NCBI GenBank assembly: GCA_047495785.1
Contig: JBLDXI010000015.1
Location: forward strand, 2,542,001 to 2,606,000
Direction of reading: 5' to 3'
DNA: 64,000 bases
From: Lepidodermella squamata
Taxonomy: Eukaryota > Gastrotricha
Both the position numbers and the translations under genes were made by a program. Below are positions 35,964 through 47,763 of this stretch, piece by piece. Positions within the stretch are counted from its first letter, which is position 1; each line of letters starts with the position of its first letter. A model generated the notes under the pieces. That model did no database searches. It had not been told where the DNA came from and worked only from the letters and a program-made list of their open reading frames with translations.

Positions 35964-38623
35964 ATGAGAATAATTCTGGCTGTTTTAGCAATTGGGCTTG
36001 TTGCTTGCGCCCGAGCTGAGCCAGAAGAAGAGACGCGGTCGGATTTCCGAAAGCTGTCCGACAAAATCGTAGAAAAAATCATCCTCAGCCCGAATGGCGA
36101 GTTGGACATGGAAGCGCTCGAAGATCTAGCCATCCAGCTCATCGAACTCAACGAACGCGCCGCTGTTTTGAAGGGCCGTAGTAAGCAGAAGTCGGCCGTA
36201 GATCACCACGGCGGTCATCAGTCGTACGAAGCTGTCGAGCGGTCGTCGCCGTCGAAATTGGCCCTCAACGACTATTTGACTATCAATAAGCCACCGACGA
36301 GTCTCGGCCCGTTTGTCAGTGCAGGGTGTGATATTTGCGCGTCTGTCGTTGCGATCGGAGGTCGTATTGCGGCAATCGAAGCTGTTTGGCCGCGCATCAT
36401 TGACCTGGCGAAGCGGCTATGCCCACGGATTACTGGCGGTTTTTCTAAGTACTCCTGCGATGGATATGTCGACTCGTTTGACGTAAGTAAACAACCATAC
36501 GTGTTTATAATTAAGTATTCTCGCATTATTATTACACGAGAGCAGTGTGCGCGTGCTTCAGATTATATTACATCAAACACACTGTAATTTTCACATGGGG
36601 ATGTAGCTCAGTGGTAGAGCGCTTGCTTTGCATGTAAGATGTCCCGGGTTCAAACCCCGGCATCTCCAACTTTTTATGTTTTATTTTTTTTATTTTTATT
36701 TTTTATTTCATCCAACTAATTTCTAACTCTTATATTTTTTACGCAGCCTATTGTCAAGTATATTCTGCCGACCGTTATCAAGGCGCCCTACACTGCTTGC
36801 GATATGGTTCTCGGCTTCCTGGGCTGCGGTACCCCAGATCGCAATCATTATCTATGGGAAGTCCCTCTACCCGACCCGCTCGCGGAGGAAGTCCCACAAA
36901 TGACAGTCGATCCCGCGCCGACCAAGGACAAATTAACTGTCCTGCACATGACCGACATCCATATCGACCCTGAGTACAAGCCCGGCAGCCCGGCGCATTG
37001 CTTGGAGCCGATGTGCTGCCGTGAGGCGTCTACTCCTAATATTCCAGAAAGTGAGAAAAATCAACGCATTATATGAATTGAAGTGCTAACTTGCTAATAT
37101 TTTTAAAGATGGAACTTGGTCAGAGTCTGGAAACGCCGGTTATTGGAGCGACTATCGAGCCTGCGATACCCCGACTTGGACTTTTGAAGAATTGCTGCGA
37201 GATGCGAATGAGCAGCATGGAAAAGATGTATAAAATCGAGATTTGCACTACCTTTCAAAAAATTTATTTATTAATTTATTATAGATTGATATGGTCTTCA
37301 TTGCTGGCGATTTGCCGCCGCATGATACCTGGAACCAAACAGCTAAAGTTCACAGTGAAATTATCGATTTCGTCGCTGATGCTCTGGATAAGAAACTACC
37401 CGGAAAACCTGTTTATTTCGCTGTTGGAAATCACGAAGTTGCCCCTGTTAACACGTATAAACAATCGCAAAATATCCGCTGAATTTTTGAAAATTTTAAC
37501 ATTGTTAGGTACACCCTATCTGAGGCCGATGAGGCGGCTTTCCCATCTCAATGGCTTTTCGATAAATTCTCATCTGTTTGGACCAAATGGCTGCCGGATG
37601 GTTTCGATACTACGACCATCAAAAAGTGACAGCATAAAATTTTCCCTGGCATTTATCTTTAATTTTCCAATTTCAGGGCCGGATTTTACACCACCGTCCT
37701 TAAGCCTGGATGGCGATTGATTTCCATGAACGACAACTACTGCTTGTCGCAAAATTTGTGAGTCACTAAATTCGCTGGAACCCGAGAATTTCACGATTTT
37801 TTCTATTTTTTCAGCTTGCTTTTCGGCCCATCTTACGCTCCTGATCCACAGGGCCTTCTCAAATTTCTCGTAGACACCCTAACAGAGGCCGAGAAGAAGG
37901 GCGAACGCGTTCAAATCCTAGGCCACATTCCGCCAGGTGACGACGATTGCCTGCAGACGTGGAGCTGGAACTACTATCGCATCATCAGCCGTTTCGGACA
38001 CATTATCACCGGCCAATTTTTCGGCCACATCCACCGCGATTATTTCACTATGTACTACGACGATGAAACCCTGAATGTGCCAAAGGGCGTCGCTTTCGTC
38101 GGCCCACCTGGCACTACCTTTGCCCGCAACAACATTGCCTATCGTTTGTACGAGTTCGATTCGAAAACTTACGTAAGTTGAAATTATTTTAAGGAGGATT
38201 TATTAATTTTTGTAATTTTTACAGCAAATGTTGGACTACAAAACTTTCTACGCCGATATTGATGCGGAGAACAAGAAGGGTGACAAGACAAAGATGACCT
38301 GGATGCAGGAATATTCCGCGAAGGAGGCCTACGGTCTGCCAGACCTCAGCCCGAAGTCTTGGAGCGATTTCGTGAAGAAAATGCAAAGCGATCGGCCGTT
38401 GTTCAACACTTATCGCAAGCATTTCACCGTTAGCCTGAATGATCAAACCGAGCCATGCGGTATTGAATGCCGACGACTGAGGTTGTGCGAGATTTACCAG
38501 GGCTTCTCGCAGGTTCCGGAAAACTGGTGTGAGCGCTTTTTCCCGCGGGATCCGAAGCCAGCTGATGATCCGTCAATTCGGAAGTGCTCGGCCCGATTCA
38601 TTCGCCGCCCGGACATCGTCTAG
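35964..38623 (+). CDS. Acid sphingomyelinase-like phosphodiesterase with saposin B domain (copy 2)
   Basis: Eight exons (35964-36482, 36747-37050, 37109-37227, 37285-37454, 37509-37625, 37677-37757, 37815-38172, 38225-38623) give 688 aa. The signal peptide MRIILAVLAIGLVACARA is clear. The saposin B domain begins SAGCDICAS. The phosphoesterase residues are MTDIHIDPEY, AGDLPPHDTW, VGNHEVAPVN, LGHIPPGD and FGHIHRDY, and the C-terminal domain matches copy 1 closely (EPCGIECRRLRLC). It has two introns, at 37228-37284 and 37455-37508, that are absent from copy 1; the other splice positions and phases agree. The first intron, 264 nt, contains a tRNA-Ala gene. Intron 7 holds a TTAAGGAGGATTT motif. 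Confidence 0.96.
36597..36667 (+). tRNA. tRNA-Ala (anticodon TGC), inside intron 1 of ASM copy 2
   Basis: The acceptor arms are GGGGATG/CATCTCC with the G3-U70 pair that identifies alanine tRNAs. The D arm is TAGCTCAGTGGTAGAGC. The anticodon stem is CTTGC/GTAAG with loop TTTGCAT, and the T arm is CCGGG TTCAAAC CCCGG. A T-rich tract follows and then the host intron's acceptor. It is on the same strand as the host gene. Confidence 0.96.
38189..38201 (+). repeat. TTAAGGAGGATTT motif, copy 2
   Basis: It lies in the 52-nt intron 7 of ASM copy 2, between donor and acceptor, in the context TTTTAAGGAGGATTTATTAA. Confidence 0.5.
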
Positions 38624-39979
38624 ATGCGTCTACGATCACTTGACTTTAAAATTAATTTGATTTTTTGAGAAATTCCAGGTATTAACGAGAATGAATAAAT
38701 ATGGTTGCTACTGACGCTTCTCCTTGACAACAAGGTCATTGTTAAAGAGATAAAAGGTGTTGTCGCTACCTGGAGGTTTATTAAAGAATAGGCGAAACAT
38801 AAAAGCGTCGCTAAAAATAGCCAGCGCATAAAACAAAGGTGGTCATCCAGCGATGAGCGCGGCGTATATTGTCTTGCGAGCATACCGCCGTTACAAGTGT
38901 TATCCTCGCTCACAGCACTCTCAGCAGCAATGAAGAAAAATAACGCTGTGCGACGACGGTGGTTTTTGCTGCGCGTTAAAGATGCGCCGCTATCTAGGTC
39001 ACGCACACTTTCAGCAGCAGCAGATGACTATCTATAATAGTGATGGTAATAAATAATACTGGCCGAGCGACCTACGCGCGCCTTCATATTACACACAGGC
39101 GTGTTTTTATGCGTGCTTTCTGTGCGACCCAAGATAAGAAAAGTATTGTGGCTCCGTTATTACAACGTTACGTACGCCTTTTCGTGCGATAAATATGCAC
39201 ACAGGTTTACAGGTAAATTTGTTTGTTCGGTAACGACAGAGAACTGTATCTTTACCTCCATGACTTTCGATAACAATTTTTGTTCTTTCACCGCAACACA
39301 ATTCACGCGAAATAAGTTCTTATTTCTTGCGAATTTTCGTAATCTCCAAGTCAAGATTATTTTTTAAATTTTATTATTGCTTAGTTGACGGTTGATTGAG
39401 GAGGACGTAGCGTAAAACAATTAAATTTTGATAATTGTTGGTCAATTGTTCATTTTTTAGTTTTAACCGCACTTATTATCACGTTTTCCTATCGACGTGA
39501 CGTGCTTTTTGCCCGGCTGACTTGCTTTATACTTGTTTATTTGATAACATTTAAAAAAAGTTGAATAGTTCCAAGAAGACCATATGTCGCATCTTTTCAT
39601 TATAACCAATGCCACGAATCTTTGAGGTACCTTGTTACTATTGAAAAAATTGTGCTGGGTTTATTTTCCCCCTCATTTTTCGAATTTAATATTTAAAAAT
39701 TAAAATTAAAAATGATGCCGTCTTCTTTTTGAAAAAATTCTCCTTAAACTGTGGAAATTGATTTTTTAAATTTTGTATCAGGTAAATCTGATTTATTGCG
39801 CACTTTCTCTTTGTTTGCCTCGATTGAGTCACCCTTAGCAACGACTTGTTTACTACGCACCACTACATCGCTGAAATAAACAATTTTATTATTTTTAATC
39901 AATATTTATAGAAGAAATGAAAAACCTCGGACGAGATTTTTCATAATTTTTAGACATCAGTGTTTCGCGACATTTTCTT
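38624..39979. other. Intergenic upstream of the TMEM45-like gene
   Basis: No gene was recognised. Short overlapping ORFs on both strands near 38620-39370 lack splice, signal-peptide or family support. Confidence 0.5.
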
Positions 39980-41704
39980 ATGGATCATCATCACCACGAT
40001 CACAGCCAGCACGTACCGGCCGCTCCCTTGCCTCAGCCTGCTGATCAAGCCTTGGTTAACGTCCCATATCCAATACAACCGAACCCTTATGTTGTCCCGA
40101 CCGACAATAACGGTGCAACTGTATTTTACTACGGAACTCCGCCTTTAATTAAAAAGACAGGTGGCACAGCTTTTATCGGTCATTTACTTCCCGGGTCTTT
40201 TTTCATCGTGTTTTCATTATGGTGGATCGTCTGCACTTTTCAACGATACAAAAAATGCGTGAAAAATGGACGAACTTTCCGCGCATCAGCCAGTTATCAG
40301 TTGGCGTTGTCGAAAAATCAATCCGGCGACATGCGAGCTCCTTATTTTCTTGTCGATGGGGTCGTTAGACGATTCCTAAATTGTTGCTGTTGCTGTTGCT
40401 GCATTATTTTTACTCGTTTACCTATCGAAGGAGGAGTAAAATTGCTGGCAGCTGTGATAGGGACTCTAGGAGAATTAGCCACTGGTTGGGACTATGGAAT
40501 GCAACGATTCAGGCCTACAGGAACGCAGCACGTTACCATGTACCTGCTTTACGGCGTTTCTGGGCTTTGCGATGTTCTGGTCTATTTTCAAGCCTATTTC
40601 GCTCCTCGGAATCTAGATTACAGTAAGCCTTAATTTTCCATTTTTTTTCTTGCTGCCGCTACGCTGTCCAAATTTTAATCTTAATTTTTTTAAAGCATTC
40701 GCAAATGAGCCCATTTATGTCCCTAAAATTCCCAAATTTTCTCTTTTTTTTAGTATTTTCATACATAAACTCGAAAATGTCCGTAATTTTCTATTTTTAT
40801 TGTTATGGCTGATTTTTGCCATAAAACACCAGGTGTTACCTTTATTTTGATAAGAGCTGATAAAGGAATATTAGAATTCTCCAGAAAACGTGACTGTAAA
40901 ATTGTGTGCACACTTTTCTTGTTGACACATGTTTTATAAATAAGGTTTTGCATTTGTCACGCAGCCCTAGTGGCCTAATGGCAAGGCGTCGGCCTCCTAA
41001 GCCGAAGATTGTGGGTTCGAGTCCCACCTGGGGTGCAATATTTTTTTTTATTTTTATTTTTTATTTTTTATTTAGCCGGTCTAGCATTTGCTGTCGGTGG
41101 CGAGGCGCTCTTACTCTACCTCCACGCGCCTCATGGTGATGGCGGGGGTCATGGAGGTCACGCTATAGTCGAAAATTCCTGCCACCAATTGTTATTCTAC
41201 GCCGTCGCTGCTTGTTTCCTACTGATTTTAATCGAACAGATAATGCCTGAGTCTCTTTTGGTCACCCTGGCAAGGTCTTACGCTCTTCTTCTCCACGGAA
41301 CTTGGTTTGTCGCGGTAAGCTTAAAATTAAAAAAAAAATTAAAATTTTGTAATTAATTTTGCAATTTTTAGACTGGCTGTATTTTGGCACCGCCATGGGC
41401 TAGCCAACCCGAATGGGATCTGAACAATATGGAAAATGTCATGTACATAGTCGCGATTTTCTGCTGGGTCAGCATGGGTTTATTCGTTTTTATCCTCGTA
41501 ATTGGCGCCGTTATTCTAAGACCCGTCCGTGAACAGCTGCATCTGAATCATTTCAAATCTCAAAATTCTGAAAATGGAAGCGTTCATTCGAATGGGAAAG
41601 TCGGTAACGGGGGTTATGCGTACAAGAACTTACCATTAAATAACAGCAATGATCACTCTGGCAGCTCTCAAAGCTTACTAACGATTCATACAGATTCCAA
41701 TTAA
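39980..41704 (+). CDS. TMEM45-like (DUF716) multi-pass membrane protein
   Basis: Three exons (39980-40622, 41076-41314, 41372-41704; phases 1 and 0) give 404 aa. After a His-rich N-terminus (MDHHHHDHSQH) comes GHLLPGSFFIVFSLWWIV, the family's HxxPG...G/S-L-W-W opening. Further landmarks are QHVTMYLLYGVSGLCDVLVYF and GGEALLLYLHAPHG...ENSCHQLLFYAV. About seven membrane segments are visible, with a soluble Ser/Asn-rich tail. A run of six to seven cysteines (RRFLNCCCCCCC) at the second segment suggests palmitoylation. TMEM45 proteins are poorly characterised membrane proteins. The first intron, 453 nt, contains a tRNA-Arg gene. The gene converges on the Quiver-like gene, whose stop codon is about 100 bp away. 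Confidence 0.87.
40964..41035 (+). tRNA. tRNA-Arg (anticodon CCT), inside intron 1 of the TMEM45-like gene
   Basis: The acceptor arms are GCCCTAG/CTGGGGT (G1-U72 as usual for this isoacceptor). The anticodon stem is TCGGC/GCCGA with loop CTCCTAA, and the T arm is GTGGG TTCGAGT CCCAC. It is followed within 6 nt by a long T-rich tract that also serves as the polypyrimidine tract of the host intron, and lies on the same strand as the host. Confidence 0.96.
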
Positions 41705-41803
41705 TCGATTTGCTTATTTCGCCTTGAATCTGTCCACATATAAATAAATTATTTTTTCCGAGAACGGGAACGATGAATAAAATTGTTTTATTTCCGAATA
41801 TTC

Positions 41804-42957
41804 TCAAGTGCCTCGTGAGAATAATTTGTTGAAAATTAGCGTCACTAACAGGCCAGCTGATACGAAGATGGGTAAGGTGAGGTCGCTGCGTATTGAAGAC
41901 CAAGATTTGTTGCAAAAATCGTGGTTGCAAAAACATAGCTCGCCGGTTGCTGGTCGAGACTCAGGGAAGCAGACTAGCGCCTGAAAAAATAATTATTATG
42001 TAATGCAAAATTATTTTATTTTTGTGAACTTACTATTGGCATTTTTATCGTGAGGTTGTTCGAACAAGTTCGACGGAAGTATTGAACGCCGCCGGGCAGT
42101 AATCTGTGCCATTTAACGCAATAACCCTCGAAGCAGCTGATTTGAGGTATTACACTGGTGGCCTGGACATTGGAATTGATGCCGACGTGGCCTGGCAGGT
42201 GGACGTGGCTGCCGTGGCCCGGCGGTAGCTTGTCAAACGGATCTGCACACCTGTCAGTACCGTCCCACGTCTCGCAGTCGTAACATTGAAAAGCTGGAAA
42301 AAATTGAATTTTTTGAACTCCAATAAAATATTCAAAACAGGAATAAAAAATGGGCGTTAAATTCCAATTTTTGAATATTTTAATTTTTAATCGAAACCTG
42401 AAAAATCTGAAAAATCAAAAATCACTTTGAAAAATCTGGCTGTCTAAATAAATAAATAAATAAATAAATAAATATGCCTTCTCGAATTTGAAAACCGTTT
42501 TCTAAATTTCTCACAAATTCTTGAAAATTCTTGAATTTCACAATGCTGAATACCATGCATATGCAAATGAGCGTTCAAAATTACCCTCAAATTTGAAGAG
42601 CGTTGAATTGTCAAAAATCAGGTAAAAATACCGAAATTCTCAAAATTCGAAGGAGAAAAAAATCAAATAGGGGTAAATTTCAGCAAAATCTGAATTCTAC
42701 CTCAGAAAAAAACAGGACTTAGCGCCAAGATAAACTTCGTTACGGTAGCCAAGGATAAAAAAATTATGTTAAAACGTTCTTAATAATTAATAATGGAATT
42801 TATTTTAATTCTTGAAGTGAAAATACAACCAATGATTGAAATTAAAAAAATTACTTGAAGGGCATTCAGAGTCAGTATCAGCAGCTCGGACGATGCCGGT
42901 TTGAGCTTGCAATAAAATTATCGAAACAGGTAAAATTACTGCATAACCAGGCGGCAT
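41804..42957 (-). CDS. Quiver/Sleepless-like Ly6/uPAR GPI-anchored protein
   Basis: Three exons (42855-42957, 42034-42293, 41804-41980; phases 1 and 0) give 179 aa. There is a signal peptide (MPPGYAVILPVSIILLQAQTG). The cysteine-rich domain runs from CYDCETWDGTDRCADPF to CFCNHDFCN, with the Cys-x2-Cys...C-x-D-P-F start and CFC-x(2)-D-x-CN end typical of the QVR family. A hydrophobic tail (LTLPIFVSAGLLVTLIFNKLF) after the CN is suited to GPI attachment. Known Quiver/Sleepless proteins modulate potassium channels and nicotinic receptors in neurons. With four nAChR-like subunits in the same window, a functional link is possible but only inferred. A His/Gly/Pro-rich insert (PPGHGSHVHLPGHVG) follows the first cysteines. 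Confidence 0.85.
42445..42474. repeat. (TAAA)n microsatellite
   Basis: Seven uninterrupted TAAA units plus a partial one lie within intron 1 of the Quiver-like gene. Confidence 0.9.
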
Positions 42958-43919
42958 TTTCCTAACATACGAAGATGTAGAAACTGCAAAAATATTCTGG
43001 CATTAACGAAGCAGGATATAGCAAAATCGCTTATGGCGAGTGCTTATTCGTATTTTTCTTAACAAATCATCGATGAATGCTTCTGGCTCCACTATTCAGG
43101 AACTGTTACGCGGTAGCAGTGATGATAATAGCCCACATGGAGCGCCGAACGCACAGCAGCAAACCACCGGTGGTACCTTATTATATACAAAATATCCAGT
43201 CTGCTACCAATATTATAGCACACGCGAGTTTTTTGGCGATAATAACGTAATATAGCTTTATCAAAAAGATGCAATAAATCACGCGTTCATGTAAATACTG
43301 GGTAAAAAATGCACTTTAATCTGTTAAAAATGTTGAGAAAAATCAAATTCACTGCTCAATAGAGTTTGCCTAACCTAAATAAGTGTGATGCCGAAAAATC
43401 GTAATTTCCTGATTTGAGAAGTATTCGATATTAATAGGCTGTACAAAATAACACAGGGCCGCGCGAAATCAATAAAATTAGACTTCACGCATTTCAATTT
43501 ACTTCGTTTATTTTGTTCATCATTATTTAATCACCGAGAGTGACCCACTGAAATGGGTAACACATCGAAAACAGCAATACAACAAATTATTAACAGTATC
43601 ATATCTATAAAAGATCACTGATCAAATAAAATCAAGCTAATTGATCATTGTCATCGGTTGAATAGTAAAGATCACATGGAAGAAACTTTTGACATTTTTT
43701 CTTTCACTCAAATTACACTCCGAGAAGAAACCAGCCCAGTTCATCTACGACGAACCGCTTGGCAAGACGTGGGTTCGGAAAGAAGGTATTACAACTTTAA
43801 AAATTATTGATTATAATTGACACATGAGCAAATATTTATCGACATGAATGAATAAATTAAATAGAAAAATCGAGATTTTAGTTCGAATATTTTCCGAAAA
43901 CAGTAGTTTGACTATTAAA
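42958..43919. other. Intergenic, 5' flank of the Quiver-like gene and 3' flank of the GPCR
   Basis: A 60-codon plus-strand ORF from 43073 (MNASGSTIQELL...) has no splice or homology support. Otherwise AT-rich sequence. Confidence 0.5.
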
Positions 43920-46041
43920 TTAGCAAGTCGGGCCGAATTCTTCCAGTAACTTTCGCTGCTCGTGGACGCGTATCGATTTGTTGTGATGCTTTCCGTTTGT
44001 ATGAGGCTCAGCAGTTGTCGAACTTTGAAACTAAAATAAAAAAATTTAAAATATTTCTGGAATCTGGAAAAATTTCAAAAAATTTAAAAAATTAGAAAAT
44101 TTAGGCAAATTTTTAAAAAATTTTAAAATTAAAAAAAAATGGATTTTTCCAGGTCATAAGGGGTCATGCGACATAAAATACCTGAATAGCTGAAACCTCC
44201 GAGTCTCCAGAAAAAGTATTTCGCAATTTTCTATTTTCGATCATTTTCTCCAGGCCAAAACCGGTTTCTAACGAATGTCTCGCTTCGAAATTTTCCTGAG
44301 ATTCTTTGTCGTTTTTCTCGTTCAAGTGATTAATAGCCAAACTCGCACTGCGGCTTCGATTCGATCTAGGCGTCTCAGAATGCTTGCGACAATGTTTGCC
44401 CGAGCAGCAGTTGGCGATCGAAGTTGAAACTTCAATCAGCAATCTGTAGAGTTCACGGCGGAAAAGTGCGCCGAACAGACAGTAGAAAAACCCAGCAGCG
44501 TTGTTAACGTACTGCGCTAGGTTCAACACGGTCCACATGACGTAGAAGGCCATGTTGCGGCGAGCGTCGTTCTCCGGCATTTGCCGCCTTACCACGATGT
44601 AAAGGGACACGGGTAGCGTGAAGGCGAAGAATGAAAGCGAGCACGCGAACATGGTCATTGTAGTTCCGGATAGCATTCGGCCTTGAACTGAAGCTGCGTT
44701 AGCGTTTGGCGTTGCGGCTGACACGAATTCATCGCCGCGAAGAATCAAGCGGCCAGCGATAAGAGCTGAAAGAGCATATTGAGTTAGTTCGGGTTAAATG
44801 TCCCAAAAATTAGGTTGCGCAACCATTTAGTAATTTCAATTTTTTTAAGGAAATTTAACTAATTATCTGAAGTTAAGCCCACTGGAAGAATTATCTTCAA
44901 AATATTTAAAATTGAACTACAAATTGGAGAGATTGAAATTTTAAAATCTGAACTTAATTACCATTAAGAATGAGCATGACTAGGAAAGGAGCGAAGCAGA
45001 AAATAGTCAAGTGAACAACAGGCCAGATGTTGTCGTGAAAGTGCGCGTACGACCGCTTCGAATCGCAAACCACTTCCGTCAGCGTTTTAGTAGTGTTAGC
45101 TTCCTGAGCGTTCGGTACGTAGTTGCTAGGCAACGGACCGCCGACACGCTCGATCTCTTGTGCCTCGACTGTCATCAACAGCTGGCTGTTGTAGGTCACC
45201 TGGATCAGCAACAAGACGGAAGCCATTAGCTTAGCTGTTCGAACAGTGCAAAGTTTAAAAGTTTGCTGCGGAAACCAGACGGATAAAAATCGCTCAAGTG
45301 TGACTAGGACCAAGGTCCAAGATGTGAAGTGCAGGAAGGTGTACAGTAGAAACACCTGAATCTATAAACAGAAAACTTGTCAAGAGCAGAAAAATCGATA
45401 TTACTCGTGTTTACTTACTTGACACGCGTAGGGTATGCTGGTTCGAAGGAGATCAGCTTTCATCTCGTATTCAATTAATTTTGGCAAAAGTCCGAGAAAT
45501 AAAACCACAATGTTTGAAACAGCGAGTAAGCTCAGCAGAAATGAAGTTGCGTAAGGCCGGAGTGCCTACAATTTCAAAATTAAATAAAAAAATTAAAAGA
45601 TACTAGGTCATCTAACCTTCCGCCGAAAGACTGAATATGTAAGAATATTTCCTATTGTACCACCAAATAGCAAAATGCAACCTAAAAGTGCAAAAAGTAT
45701 AAATGAATAATTAAAAATTTAATTTAAATATAATTTAAAATAAATTTAATTTAAAGGAAAAATTATTTAAACATTTCAAAAATTTGATAAAAAATTTGAA
45801 TATTTCCAATAAATTTACCTATCGTAAGTTTAGAAACCCGTAGCCACTCGACAAGTTTTGATGCGAATTCAGCTTTCAGCTCTTCCTCGTAAAATCTCTC
45901 GTTGTTGAGTTGATCGAGGGCGGAGTAGAGCTCATCATCCTGAGCCGGTGGGGTGATGGCATTCGCCGCTTGTTTTGCGTGTCTAGCGGCCAACGCTGCG
46001 ACCATTACGGCCTGCTCATCCATCGAGCTCATCATATTCAT
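43920..46041 (-). CDS. Rhodopsin-family GPCR, FMRFamide/neuropeptide receptor-like
   Basis: Six exons (45819-46041, 45617-45681, 45419-45565, 44962-45355, 44182-44765, 43920-44030) give 507 aa with frames closing exactly. The extracellular N-terminus is unusually Ala/Glu-rich and lacks a signal peptide. TM1 has GGTIGNILTYSVF, and TM2 begins RPYATSFLLSLLAVSN. TM3 ends LVTLERFLSVWFP, an E-R-F variant of DRY with the WFP seen in protostome FMRFamide-type receptors. TM7 carries NNAAGFFYCLFGALFRREL, a variant N-P-x-x-Y. The cytoplasmic tail has a Cys pair (NCCSGKHC) for palmitoylation and Ser/Asn-rich sequence. Receptors of this type respond to neuropeptides through G proteins. The ligand is unknown. 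Confidence 0.9.
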
Positions 46042-47763
46042 TTTATTGAAATCATCCGATGAAACGCTAAGAGTGGAGATCTAAAAAAAATGAGGAGGAT
46101 GAAGTAATTTGGAGTTTATGGCTGAATGCTGATAGCTGATTATCGCTGCTTGAGGTCAGAAAAAAACCTGGTAAAAGAGAGTTTAGAGACCGCTCGCTGC
46201 ACGTGAGTGGTGAATGATTCTCAAGTATTAGGTATCTTTCGCCATCAACATCCATCAGCCAAGTCGTCATTAGCGGGCGAGACCAACAGCGCACTCATAG
46301 ACACAAGCTTCCGCTCAATAGCGCGCGTGCGTGAGAAAATCGCAAAAAGTGCGCGCGCACACACAGGTGCACTCATCATCATCTCGTTCCGTTTCAGATC
46401 GCGTTTTTTTCCTCTCCACTCTCAGCGCACATTTTATATATGCCTACAAGATAATTATTCTACTGCACCTTCGAACATCGTTGAGATGGAGCGTAGTTTC
46501 TTCTTAATATAATATGGCACTAATATTGAAGAAAATTCGTGTCACATATTTACTATACTCGCTTGAATATTTAGTGACACTGCATATAGTCGTGGAAGGG
46601 CGAGAAAAAACCGCGCAATCAATAAAACAAGCTCCGGCTATGTCAACTGAAAGAAATTCGTGACTAAGCTTTAAAACATAAAAAATGTTATCAAAACAAT
46701 GTCCCTCTAGGATTTTCTTGTTTTGAACCCAGCTGACCGTTTAACCCAGAGTTTCCTTGGCAAGTCTAACCGAGGCTTAAAGATTAATCCTAGAACAGGA
46801 TTTCGTTCACAGGAAAAATGAGAATAAAACATGAGCCGTGCTGTAGATGTTTATGCGTCTGCGAAGATTGATTTTTACAGCCATTAAGCCTATGCACTGC
46901 GAACTCAAAAGGGGCGCGAATGATGTGGCAGGCTCGTGCGAACTCGTGGGATTATGCATTCGTGCAGCACAAGCCCATCATCTAATACTGCAGTAATGAT
47001 GATAATATCAAATAATATGAAACAGAGAAAAAACACAATATTTGCCCCCATATATCTTTCAACCCTAAATTATGGCTTGAAAGTAGGATTGTTTTTTTTG
47101 GCAGAACGCAAGTGCGCCTGCAAAGCAAACACGAAATATGCAATTTAGATTACCATAATTATGGCGGGTTTATGGGTTTAGCTAATCTAAACCTGAACAT
47201 GTGTGTCTGGAGATAAATATCGTGAATTTTTCTTTAATTGGGAACTAAATTCAATTTTACTTCATCGCATAAATCAAACTAGGCAATGCGTATCAGTTCT
47301 AAAAAATTTGGCAGGGATTATATTATGCGAGATTTAGATTGATTGCGACCGCAAATTGCCTGGGGCTCGAATTTTGCCGCTTGGCCGGTCAATCATATAA
47401 TTGCTATTTGCCAACAATCAAATTTATTCTAATAATATAGCGCTGAAATATTGTGTGATGAATGCTGATTGCTGATTATTTAACTATATATCCATCGATA
47501 TAGTCCACGCTGAATGAAACTCGTAAGGTATATGATATGCAGGACATATTTATCAGCGGTTTCTTTTTCACTGCAGAAAAAACTGTATCAGAAGCTCAAT
47601 ATTTGCGTCTCGTATTGATTATAAAACAAGAGCTTCACAAAAAAACGAATAAAAACAATAAGTCTCAGTCTGGTGAAATTGAATAACGAAATCAATATAC
47701 AAGCGATCTAAGTTTTCCTGGGAAAACATAAGAGATGTCCTTATATGTTCACATCGTCACTGG
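46042..47763. other. Intergenic upstream of the GPCR and downstream of trypsin 1
   Basis: No gene is supported in 1.7 kb. A GC/CA-rich patch (GTGCGCGCGCACACACAGG, 46350-46368) stands out from AT-rich surroundings. Confidence 0.6.

Noticed and set aside
43073-43255. 60-codon plus-strand ORF beginning MNASGSTIQELL
   Set aside because: Looks coding-like in composition but has no splice partner or homology, and sits in the promoter side of the Quiver-like gene.
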